DNA of 64,000 nucleotides from Thamnaconus septentrionalis. Its lineage: Eukaryota; Chordata; Actinopteri; Tetraodontiformes; Monacanthidae. Positions 37,021 to 48,577 of the stretch are shown here, piece after piece. The stretch covers positions 7,081,001 to 7,145,000 of the forward strand of contig CM020503.1 of NCBI GenBank assembly GCA_009823395.1. The letters run 5' to 3'. The notes below the pieces were generated by a model that saw only the letters and a program-made list of their open reading frames with translations, was not told the DNA's origin and made no database searches. Within the stretch, counting starts at the first letter, position 1. Every line of letters starts with the position of its first letter. Both the position numbers and the translations under genes were made by a program.

Positions 37021-39536
37021 GAGGGCGTTGTCATAAATTTGGGACAATGTATCGTGTGACGTCACAAAGCCTTTGGCTTTAAAAGAACTTGAAGCAACTG
37101 CAGGTGTCCAAATGCAAGATGCCCAAAGAACAGAACTGGCCTAAAACTTCTTTCTTTACACTTGTTTTTCCCAAATTTTGTCAAACCCCGGGATTTGCTC
37201 AAGGTTTCTGCCTTCTGCTGCCCAAGAAGCACTTTGTCCTTTGCCACTGCCACTAACTTCAGTCTCTGGTGAACTTCAGTCTGAATCAGCGTGCTCCAGT
37301 GCGCGGCTGCCTGTCGGTGACCTTCGTTGCCCCGGCGCACGTCAGTAGCTGAGTCTGTGCATGACATCACAGCCAGCGTGTTCGCCTGCATTAGCTGCAT
37401 TATGACTCACTGCGCTTTTACACCCACAAACAGGATATAGCGACATTACTCACAACTTCTGGAAATGGAGAGCATACACTCAAAAAACAGGAAGTAGTTT
37501 CATACTATCATACGGTGGCGGGCCAGCTGGCCAAAGCATAGTCAGAAAAGTGATTTTTTTTTTTCATAAATATGTAAATGAAATTATTCTCCAGTCAGTT
37601 CCCTTGTCATATAACGTCCACTTGACATTTTACTCCAATTATATTTCAGCTCACTTGTGCTGTCAGGTTCTATGAAATCTTGTAAGAGCATTCAAGCGTA
37701 CTTTATTTCTTCTCCTTTCTTCTCCACACTGTCTGCACAACCTCTCTCTGGCCTGCATCGATAAAATCCATCCTCCATTCCATCACACACATCCTGCCAG
37801 CGGAGTATCCCAGCATGCACCCCTGGGGGACCACAGCAGGTTGCCGCCCAATACCTGTCAGTCACTGGTAGGGCTGCTAAATTTAACTCCAACACAATTA
37901 CCCACAGCAGAAAACGCGTACGGCCACCACTCGTACGCACACACACACGCACACGCACACACCTCATCTCAAGGGCTCTCAACAGGTTCCTGGTGGCCTT
38001 TCAGTTGATCCAACCTGCACAGGTTCCCGGTGAGACTGCTGTCTTCAGGAGAAACACAGTGCACTGCAAAAGCCTCCTGACAACGGAGGCAAAATGCTGT
38101 TGCTAATAATAGCTGCTGCTACAGACATGCAAGGTATTTGCACAAATTGCGTGCACACAATTATTAGCCGGTGAGTCCAAAAATCGAGGCATGATGTCAT
38201 TGTTTAAGCAGAAATGTGACAATGACAGATTTGGCTTTCAACATTTATTATTTGTTTCCCTATTAATATTATTTGTTAAATTTCAGGACATTTTTTGGTT
38301 AATTGGGTCCTTGGAAATGCCCCATGGAGGAACTTGTAGATTTAGTGGCTTTAATCCTGCAGGATTAGACACGCTGGAATTCAACACAGTGCAGATTTGC
38401 TGTGGCAGGAGGTCAGATATTATTAAGTGTGTAACAACAACTCTTTCAAATTGATAAACTGGTAATAAAGTAAAAGATATACGATATGCACCAGGACTGC
38501 AGCTACTGAATATTTTGTCATCTGGTGTTTCACAAATTAATCTAAAAATCTAATGTGATGAGAAAAAAAACGATGTAAGTGTAAATTCACTAGTTTTGAG
38601 GCAGTTTATATTTTATAAGGTGGTTGAAAATTTGGTGAAGAGTTTGGTTGTCTGTACACTTTACAGGGCTGCGACCAAGGGCAGAGGTTGTGTGTGTTGT
38701 GCGTTTGTATCAGCAAAATTAAATATTTGGCACAAACTTGAGGGAGAGAATAATGAGACATTGCGATGGTGAGTGCATCTGTAATTCTCAGTCCATTTGT
38801 AGATACATTTTTAAATAGAGAAACACTGATTATTAAAAGTTTGTAAAAAATAAATAAATTAATAAATAAATAAAAAAAATAGAAAGTATCCTCAATCTGT
38901 TTTTCCTTTTTCTGTTTTTGAGGAAATACAATGGAAACCTATTAAAAAGGAATGATGTTTAAGTAATCTCAAATAAATGACAGTCATTCTGGCACGAAAT
39001 TGTCTCCATAGTTGTTCCAAAGCTGAAAACCAAAGCAAACGTTTCCTTTTTTCTCAACGTGATTCAAGCGGCAGTGCGCTCCATTGAACACAAATGAACA
39101 CGGGCCGTTGTGGAACAGTGTGTTCTCGTTTTACAGTTTCCAAACACTCTGCTGATCGCTTTTCCACTACGTCGTGGAATTAAAAGGGGCTTTTAAAAAT
39201 CTCTGACACTTCAGAGGCCGAAGACAAGAAGAAGGACGAAGAGAGCAAAGAGAGCTGGAGCGACGGACAGGGACATCAGCAGGGAAAATAAATGGACAAA
39301 CAAAAAGAAAAACAATGACATTAGGGCGGCCAGGTGTGTGAAACAGTAAAATGTGGTGAAGGTGAATCTTTGTCTGAGTGTCCCGTTGACTGGACGGACC
39401 AATCAGAAAGGTTTGGACAGCCAGGGTGCGACGGCAGAGTGACGGCATCGCGGAGCTGCACGCTGTCTCCGCTTCAGCGATGTCATTATTTTTGGTCAGG
39501 ATTCCCCCCCTCCCAAGTCTTGCGGTCTGAGCGCCG

Positions 39537-39556
39537 AAAAAAAAAAAAAAAAAAAA
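39537..39556. repeat. Poly(A)20 tract
   Basis: Twenty consecutive A. It could be a retroposon tail, but no recognisable body precedes it. Confidence 0.9.
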
Positions 39557-39728
39557 CGTAGCTCATAAATCAAGCCAGTGGAGGGAGACTAAAGATATTT
39601 ACCCATAAATCACTGCGGCGGAGCCACCTACAATCAGACTAATAGGGCTGGAAGACGTGCTGTCATCCAAGCCATGATCTCATCGAACCCGAGCCTGTGG
39701 GTGTTGATGCTGGTGGTGGGTCCCTGGA

Positions 39729-39730
<2 letters not shown>

Positions 39731-39772
<42 letters not shown>
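39731..39772. repeat. (TG)n microsatellite
   Basis: Twenty-one TG units. A second array lies 80 bp away. Confidence 0.95.
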
Positions 39773-39775
<3 letters not shown>

Positions 39776-39849
39776 TCAGTGGTACTGTAGGTACACGGTG
39801 TGGCTTGTGTAAGTGTCTGCTGTGTGGGAGACAGGATGTCTGTTTTTAG

Positions 39850-39851
<2 letters not shown>

Positions 39852-39901
<50 letters not shown>
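39852..39901. repeat. (GT)n microsatellite
   Basis: About 25 GT units, forming a pair with the array at 39731-39772. Confidence 0.95.
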
Positions 39902-39902
<1 letters not shown>

Positions 39903-40329
39903 TGTTCCTTCATCATCGTCTTTGCATTTATGTGCATCGGCTCCATCCGCAGCGTTAGATGTAAATCTCAGACTGGACCCAACACATGTAAAACGCAGGC
40001 GTGAGCGCACACACACACACAAACGTGCGCGGGCGGCACGCCGGCCTTGCGGTTAGCTCTGGCTTACAATGGGTGTGGGATTCCATCGAGAAAATCTAAA
40101 CAAGTCGAGTGGTTAGCGCGGGTCTGCCACGTTTCCACACAATGGCGCTCATTGACATAAATAACTGGGGACTCTGAAACGGGACACCCATTAACTTCTC
40201 CACAGATAATTGCCCATTAGATCCTGGAAAGAGGGACGCTGGATTGAGAAATAACTCACGTCTGACACTAAACGCAACTTGTAATAATAAAAAAGTCAGA
40301 TTGTGAAAAGGAGAAGGGGGTCCTGGGCG

Positions 40330-40336
40330 CTCTCTC

Positions 40337-40367
<31 letters not shown>

Positions 40368-40370
40368 CCC

Positions 40371-40407
<37 letters not shown>
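40330..40407. repeat. (CT)n microsatellite with CCCT interruptions
   Basis: 78-bp pure pyrimidine tract apart from one G. It is H-DNA prone. Confidence 0.95.
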
Positions 40408-40408
<1 letters not shown>

Positions 40409-42260
40409 CTATCACGCAGGCCAGCCACTTGGAGCGTCTACAGAGGGGAAACCGCGGCCTGCTCCGAGGGCTGCGCGCACACGCCTGCTTCGTCGCCCCC
40501 ATCGCCGCGCTTTGAAGGCGGAAAAGATGATGACAAGCAGGAGAAGAATAAAAAAGAGGCACAACGAGGGCTGCAAATTGAAAAATAAGACGAGAGGCGA
40601 AAAAATAAATCGGCGGCGGAGAATATGAAAATTATGGTAGTCTAGTAAAGCAACCAGAAGCTGAGCTGGTTTTTTTTCACCAATAAAAAAAGAAAAGAAA
40701 AATGAAAGAGACAGGCTGGTTCTGAAACAGTGTAGAAAATGAAAATAAGCAGCTTCCTGTTGGAAACTTGGACACTAGAGAAGTCAAATGGCCCCCTGGT
40801 GATGCGCAGCGGTTTGATCGACACAAAAGTGAGATTTGCAGTTTTACAGCTTTTAGAGACAAAGTGTTTCGACTGGAGCTGTTGGCAACGGAGACACGGC
40901 AGAGATTGGCTGGCTACTGCAGCACGGTCAGTTCTGGATGGATGAAGAGGAGAAGCACCCAACTGGCCTTCCATAGTTTAGCCTGTCACAGCCTTCCAGA
41001 TCCTCGTTTTTGTATCTCGTTCGTAAAACAACAGTTGGCGCCCAGAGACGAGACAGTGAATCCTCTGGTGCTTACGGGAGACATTGTGTACAGGTCATAA
41101 ATAGGAAGGTCTCTGAATCTCTTCCCTATTTGACTCTCTTAGAACATCATTTTGTTGTAGAAGCAAAACAAGAATAGAATTCTTTAATTCATTAATTCAG
41201 GTGTTGGTGCTGTCTTGCATTTTCTACATCGGTGTATATGTTTTTTTTTCAATTATTACAAAAACTCTTCTCATCTAAGTTTTTTGACTTTTATATAGAA
41301 TAATTTGGACAGATATAGATGTGTGTATTAACTATTACTATTGAAGCTGTTAGCTGGGATGGAAGGAGCTGCACTTGAAAACAGAGCGGCAGATTATGTT
41401 GGGTGATTTCAAAATCAATGTTGTATCTTCTTGTGTCGGCCAGATTTCATTCCACAGATACGGCAGTGTTCATTTAAGCATTAGAGAGTGAAATATGCCA
41501 ACACACACACGTCTAAAAAAAAAAAAATCCAAAACACATAATGACGTAACTATTTATTGCCTGGTGACTGTGTATGTGTGTGAGCTTTACACATTAGCAG
41601 GAGGTGGAGCAATAAAAGCTGTAGACTAAACAGAAAAACAACCTCCCCATGGTCGACGATGACATCATCACAGTCTGACCTGTTTTTATGGGGAGGGGAT
41701 TTGAACAAACACTGATAGCTCTGTTTACACCTGACAGGACCTGTTCCAGCCAGCGCTTGATACAGTCAGGATGAAATGGTAATAGTGAGAATTCAGCTGG
41801 CAACTCATGGAAAAGAAGAAGAGGAAAAGAAAGTCTTGAATGTAAGTAGCAGTTGACCTCAATCCCGCTTCATGTCATCGCCGGGTTTCATTTATTCCTC
41901 GCAGACGAACCGAAAATATTATTTCTAAAGCACATTAGCCATGTTTGACTTGTCTTTTCAAATCAGGTGCAAAGAAATTTAAAACCAGGGGAGCCGGGCA
42001 GGGGAGGGCTCGCGGCCGCATGTACGTTTACCTACAGCGCTGTTATACCAGACGCCGTGTGTGTGCGTGCGTGCTCATGTGGAGGTGTTTGCGTGTGTTC
42101 CTCCCTCCTCGCTCCATATTCCAAAGTGATTTATTCCAATTTAACGCAGCATGTTTGTTTTGGAGCGCGATATGTATTTGGTCATGAAACATTAATAGAG
42201 TAGAAAACATGTTGAAAAATGAGCTCGCTGACTCGTGTTTGAGTACTGTATGTGCCTGCG

Positions 42261-42266
42261 TTTGTG

Positions 42267-42298
<32 letters not shown>

Positions 42299-42306
42299 CG
42301 TGCGTG
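42261..42306. repeat. (TG)n microsatellite
   Basis: TG units with GC replacements. It is complementary to the (AC)n tract 95 bp downstream. Confidence 0.95.
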
Positions 42307-42400
42307 CACGCGCCTGTGCTCATACTGCAGACTTGAGGCCCATGCTGTCAGTCAGCCCAGCTCACAGGGTGGTCCAGACACTGAGCTCTCTTTACTTTTG

Positions 42401-42401
<1 letters not shown>

Positions 42402-42447
<46 letters not shown>
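42402..42447. repeat. (AC)n microsatellite
   Basis: Twenty-three AC units, inverted relative to the TG array at 42261-42306. Confidence 0.95.
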
Positions 42448-42450
<3 letters not shown>

Positions 42451-44288
42451 GTCAAACGTGCACATGGACGAACGTGTGCCGTACGCACGCAAACAAACCA
42501 ACACTTACTGTTGTACATGTGACGACACAAGAAACAAAGTACACATGAATGTGTGTCCGGGTGTATTTCTATATATAAATTTGACCATAATGAAGCAATA
42601 AAATAACCTCAGCACTTCCTGTCCCAAACCGTACCCCTCCTCTACTGGACAACAGTGAAAAAAAAGGAGAAAAAAAAACTGCAACGAGACGACAGCGACT
42701 CCTCTGGACTTCACATTTGGACTCCGCCGGAAGATTCTTGAGTTGAGAATTAGCGGCTATAAGTGACGATGTCAGGAGGCAGTTTTCTGGCTGAAAAGGC
42801 TTGGAAGGCAAACCGAGGTGAGTTGCTGACGTTGAGAAAGGAGAGGGAAGTGTGCCTGGCCTGGTTGTGATGTCAGTACACAAGTCACAACCTTTAACAC
42901 CAAAATCAGGCTTGGCCGTTCTTGGCTGAGGAAAAGAGCGAATTTCGGCTCGGTAGAGAAAACCATGTCACACCTCTCAGAGACGAACTCCCCAGAAGCC
43001 AGCTAAACAGTGCTTAGCGTTCTAAGCGCAAAATGTGATTTTTATTCTTATGAGGATAAACTCAATGCAGTTGTGTCTTTGACACAAGTGACATTTAGCC
43101 CATTTGGACTGATGAACAGGCACATTTAAAAGCCAAGCGAGTCACTTTTATCATGATCTAATGGCTTAAAAAGTTCCTGAAGCTGTGTTGAATTGCTGTA
43201 GTGAGTTTTGTTTGTCACCAATAAGAATTTATATTTACATTAAAAAAAAAAAACAACAACAACAAAGGCCAGAAAACATCTGGTGGTCTGCAGCCAAAGA
43301 GTATGGGTTAAGTAAAGATAAATGCAAATTTATCATCCGACGCTTCCCAGTAAATCTTAAGATAGCTAATGCTAAGCTCATGTGAAGCTAGTTTATGCTA
43401 AGCTAAAAACAACAAACACAAAGTATATATAAAATGTCTATTAAAAAAAAAGGTCACTGCTCACTTGATACGATGAATGAAAAGTTTCAGATGCGCACAG
43501 CATTTATCTGATGTCTCCATGTAGAAGTGAACGGAGATGTGAAGGGATGGAGGTGATTGGACAAACAAACATGTCCATCAAATCCAGCAGTGACGGACAG
43601 TCAGTGAAACCTGTTGGTAAGACACTGGCACCCAGGAAAAAGACTTCATGCAACTCAGTGCGCGAGTGGGTTCATACTTGGCAAAACCACTTGTCTTAGC
43701 CAATCAGGTGAGTGCTGTTATTTTCTGTTCATTTCAAGAGAAAATATTGGATGTTTTTCTATAACTCTGCCGTTATCACAGCTTACATTGCACGTTTCCG
43801 AGTCGTCCGCTTATTCTGGCGGTCCTGGTGTCACGATTTCACAAATCTTATATATTGCATAAAAACTACTGACCTCATTTACCCCTTGCGACTGATGCTA
43901 ACAGCACTGTAATTACTAACAGCAATTCCTGAAAGAGAAAAAAATGAAAAAGATAGGAACGAAGAGAAGCACAAGATCTTGAGCATGTGTGCTCTGAGCG
44001 CATCAAAGGAACATTACGTTCGAGCTGCACCAAAGGAATCTCACAACAAGAGCTGATGACATGGTGCTTGTTGACTTCGCAGAAATCTGAGGCCGACCGT
44101 CAGTCAGAAGAAAGGCGTTAGCGTCAAACCAGATTATATGCCCCGGGCATCAAAGACTTTGCTTAAAACACATTCAGACGCGGGAGGAACAGGGCTGCTT
44201 TTCAAGAGCAGCAGACTGTGGCGGGATTTTCCATGACTTGCAAAAGTCTGAAAAGATGGAGCGCCGCGCACACGTCGAGCTCCCGAGT

Positions 44289-44345
44289 CAGAGGTGTCAA
44301 ACTCATTTCCACCGAGGGCCACATCAGCATTGTGGTTTGTGACTG
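44289..44345 (+). mobile_element. hAT/Charlie-like transposon end fragment
   Basis: CAGAGGTGTCAAACTC begins here and is followed by 'atttccaccgagggccacat'. This matches my memory of a common vertebrate hAT-Charlie-type terminus (CAGNGGTGTCAAACTCATTT...GGGCCACAT). The opposite terminus was not found, so this is probably a truncated copy. AT-rich sequence to about 44570 may belong to it. Confidence 0.5.
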
Positions 44346-45616
44346 TAAGACTGTGTTCAAGTTACTGACCTGCGCACAAGCACACGGGTCCGTGCTCCCT
44401 TTTTGAACTAATCAGGTCAAGAAAGCCAAACAAGCGCATCATTCAAAGATGAACAAATATCATCGAAGCAAGACACTGCATTAACTTTATGTTCAAAATT
44501 TCGTTTATGTAATTTCCTTCATTTTGCATCAGTTTTTCCTCAATGTTACAGAATAATTTTTTCATCTGTCTTAACTCCACTACTTACTGGTTGTTATATT
44601 AAGCTCATTGTGTTTTAAGCAGGATGGAGAGGTCAGAGGGATGTCCTTCTGTACGCTTGATGTTGTACAGAGAAAGCCAGAGAGGTCAGACCTTTGATTG
44701 TGCATAAAAATGGGCGGAGTCATTGTGACATCACCCACGCATACGTGTACAATCGCCTTGAGACTGGTGTCATACTCAGCAAAAGTATTTCCAGTTCGTT
44801 TTGAAACCCGATGATTCCATATTTGGACATGTGGGTGGGACCAGAGGTGGGAAATGATTGGAGCGTGAGTGCAGCAACACCCATTCAAATTTTCTTTTAC
44901 CACTTTGTGAACGCACAACTTCAGTCCTCCTTTCCGTATTGACAGCAGGTCTTTTTCTTTTTTATGTTTTTTATTTGCAACCATTTTTGGCGGTCCCTAG
45001 TGGCAAAACAACAGAGTGCAGGTTTTTTGGCACATCTTCCCTTGGCTCCTTTTTCAGGACAGGGAGAATAAGGAGCTCTGATCATCTTTTTGTGCAGTCA
45101 GTGGGTCAGATTAAGATTGTGTCCAGAGGAGATACACTGAATATTTGGGTAGAAGGATGCTCAGGATGGAACTGGCAGGCAGGTGAGAGAGAACAAAGAG
45201 GGGATTTATGGATGTATTGAAGGAGGACATGCAGGTGTGAGAGAGGAGGACGCACAGGATTTAGAGGTGAGATGGAAGCAGATGAATGACTGTGGCCACC
45301 ACTGAAGGGAACAACCCAAAGGGGAAGGAGATGAAGATTCTCCTTCGGCATCACATAGCAGGAAGAACAAGGCTCATTTTTCATTTCCCGGCTATTAGGC
45401 GCTCATGAATTAAAAAGAAAAGAGAAAAGAAAAGAAAAAAATGCAAATGAGGCTCGCTTTCTTCTCCTGCAAAAATGCTAATCAGCCATAATTGCCTCTG
45501 AAATGACAGCATTAGAGTCTTAGGAGGCCCTGCTGCTTTTGTGTGCAGCAGTCAAATTCTCAGATTCCGATTCTCAGAGCAGAACCGTCGGCAAGAAAGA
45601 GAAGGTGCTGCTGTAT

Positions 45617-45960
45617 ATCCATCCATCCATTTCCATCACTGCTTCTGCTGCACTCGGGGGGAGTGCAGCAGAATGTGTTGGAGTCGATCCCAGCTGCCTC
45701 TGGGCGCGAAGGCGAGGTTACACCCTGGACAAGTCGCCAGTTTATCGCAGGGCCACAAAGGCACATAAGTACTCACAGCTACAGCACAACTTAGAGTTCC
45801 CAACTGGGTTCACGTGCATGTTTTCAGACTGTGGGAGGAAGCTGGAGAACCCGAGAGAAACCCACACAGGCACATGGAGAACATGCAAAGTCCACACAGA
45901 AAGGCCCCAGGCCCAGGAATCGACCTGGACCTGCACCACCGTGTGGCCCACTGCTGTGCG
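45617..45960 (-). mobile_element. Teleost LINE 3'-end-type repeat (L2/Maui-like)
   Basis: On the plus strand this opens with CATCCATCCAT. It then carries 'acaccctggacaagtcgcca', 'tatcgcagggccacaaagg', 'cagactgtgggaggaagct', 'aacatgcaaagtccacacag', 'aaaggccccaggcc' and 'gcaccaccgtgtggccc'. This is the reverse complement of the well-known fish repeat that ends in (GGAT)n. It is full-length for the tail, moderately diverged, and has no reverse-transcriptase frame next to it. Confidence 0.75.
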
Positions 45961-47205
45961 TTGAATGCTGTTTGTTTTTCTTTGCAACACAGATGAAGTG
46001 TTTTTTTTTTTTTTATGTTTTCTCATGTTTCCCTGACGGGCCCAAGTCAATCCAGACATTGGCTCCTCTCTTCTCCTCTCCTTTCCCTCTCCTCCCATTT
46101 TCCTTCCCTTTTATTTTCACATCGCACCAATTTCTTTTCCTCCCCTGGATTCGGAGGCGCCATTGTGTGCTTGCGGCTTGTTTACGAGGACCATTGATTC
46201 GCCCAGTGAGGTTTGGCTGGAGCATGGAGACGAGAAGGGGAGGGCGGCAGCGCGGGATGGGATGGGATGGGATTGGGGGGGGTGAGGGCGTTGGTTGAAG
46301 AAGCATGAATGAACTGCAATCACATCGACCCTCAGCCACTTCTCCTTTGCCTTCTTACAAAATCCTTCCCTGGTGCACTTGGGCCACCTCCACTTGCACT
46401 TTTCCACTTCCACCGTGGAACGTCAGGAAGAGAGCGTCAGCCCGAAGCCAGAGGCGGCGGCGGCGCCGGCCAGAGGTTAATTTCTGTGGCTGGACCAGCG
46501 AGTATCCCGACGGCTGGCAGGCGTCTCGGGGGCCAGATCCTCCTTCCAGCACTTCTGACACTCAGCAAACTCACCCTGCTAGTTTTTCTAGGATACTTTG
46601 GTGCAAAAGCATTGATTTATAATGTAAAAAAAAAAGTTTTACTGGTGAGAATCTTAACGGTGACGGGTGACGAGGTCGGTTTGACTGCGAAAGTCTTGCA
46701 ACTGAATTTCTGATGAAAATGTCACATTTTACAAAGCCTCCCTGGTTGCTGCTCTTCACGTTGTCCATCGTTCGTGTGCAAAGTCTGCAGTTGCCATAGA
46801 AACTGAATTGTTGGAACTTTGAGTCAAGGCAAGAAGACACAAGAAGAGAAAAATATATGAATCTGTATTCATCCTAAACGGAAGAGAATTTGGACAGCTA
46901 TTTATACACCAATAAAATAATGTGAAAACAATTTTATTTCATCTATCAGTAGAAATAGAGAGCATTAATTAGATATTCCTGCCTGTGAGTGCGTGTGTGT
47001 GTTCTTGAGCTAAAAGGGGAAAGTCTTTTCGAGGCCGACCGAGTTCAAGGTTTTTGGGGAAAAAAAAACAAACTTCAAAAGTTCATGCGGGGAACAAATA
47101 AAACAACACATGGTTTTTGCAAAAGTTCACGGGTTCAGGCCAGGGGTGGACTGACGGAGGCGGTGTTTGATTTCCTGCTGACACCAGAGGAAAATGTCGG
47201 GAGGT

Positions 47206-47251
47206 CTTGGGTTGGGTGGGGGTGGTGGAGGGGTGTTGGGGGGGTGGGGCG
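47206..47251 (+). other. G-quadruplex-prone block
   Basis: GGGTTGGGTGGGGGTGGTGG and then GGGGTGTTGGGGGGGTGGGG give at least five G runs within 46 bp. Confidence 0.7.
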
Positions 47252-47605
47252 TAACCCTGCGTCGCACCTCGCCGTTTCCCACGGCGTTTGGTTGTGTGTT
47301 CAGCGGCTGCAGGTCGACTCCTGGAGGTTTGTTCGCTCCAAGCAGCCTCGCGCAGGCCGGCGTGAGCGACCGGCCGGGATTTCCATTTCATAACACTTTT
47401 TGACTGACGCCAGAGCTCCCCCCGCCGCTCTTCTGCTGTCTCATACCCCTCCTCCCCCCCGTAGGTCTCGGTCTCCCTCATGCTACAGTAGCCGCCAGCA
47501 GCGTGACCCTCTTCCATCTCTCCCACCGCCGTCTAATCGTTTCTGCAGTTTGTGCTGTTTTGGCATCGGCGTCCGGATGCTGATACCCAAGACTGCGAAC
47601 CCGAA

Positions 47606-47626
47606 CCCCCCCCCCCCCCCCCCCCC
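47606..47626. repeat. Poly(C)21 tract
   Basis: Twenty-one consecutive C open a C-rich region that continues to about 47820 with many CCCC runs. The opposite strand is strongly G4-prone. Confidence 0.95.
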
Positions 47627-48533
47627 ACCCACCACCCGCCCCCCCTTCCCTCCACCTCCCTTCCTCTGCTCCTGCTGACACGGTGTTGCCTCACACTCCC
47701 CAGAAACAACCCCCGCCCCCACCCCCCATCCCCGACTCCCCTACAATCCTGTCGAACCTGATCCCTTCCACCCCACAACCCCCATCAGTCCCCCGCCCCC
47801 CCATCAGCCCCCGTCACCCCCTCGTCCCTTCAGGAGCATTTTGCCACATGCGGGGCCTCTAATTTACAGTGTTTGTTCAAACCGGAATATCCGTGAATGG
47901 CTCGCGACTCCGGGCATGTGGAACATGGCACCAATGTTGCAGCGGTAAGCTTAACCCTACCTGAACCCCACCACCCCACCCCCACCACCAACTGCTGCAC
48001 TTCAAACTGCTGTATTTCTTGCAGAGGTCTTTATTGCGGCTGGCTCGTGCATCCCTACCGATTTCCCGTTTAGCACTAATTGTTGTATCTTCAACGGGAA
48101 TCTTGATTTTGGTGCCACCTTTGGTAACGGTTTCTTTCATTGGAACCTTGTTAAGACTTTGTGACTCACTGTTAGAACAATTGTCTCAGTGGACCTGCTT
48201 AACAGAAAGCCGTTTCATTATTTTGATTAACAAGCTGACAAAGACGGTGTCAGCGTGACACAGAGTTTTCCTACTCTGCAAAACAAAATAAAATGAAAAA
48301 AGTTCTGCAAGACAAGTAGGAGAGAGTAGTGATTTTGTGTTCCCCTGAAACATGCCTTTCCATTCCAGGCATTTGAAAGCAGAAATACCACAGTCTCTGC
48401 AGCGCTGCAGCTCTTGTAAATAATCTGAGTCTGGGCGCCACCTCAGAATCCCCAGCCTGGTCCCTGACCTGGTGGGTGCCGTGTCAGTGCAGAGGAGGGG
48501 AGGGGAGGAGTGAAGCAGTTGCTCGCTCTTGAT

Positions 48534-48544
48534 TCATCATCATC

Positions 48545-48576
<32 letters not shown>

Positions 48577-48577
48577 C
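48534..48577. repeat. (CAT)n trinucleotide repeat
   Basis: About 14 CAT units with one CAC. Confidence 0.95.

Noticed and set aside
44580..44984. 134-codon minus-strand frame with Cys/His residues
   Set aside because: Not a zinc-finger spacing; probably repeat-derived or chance.
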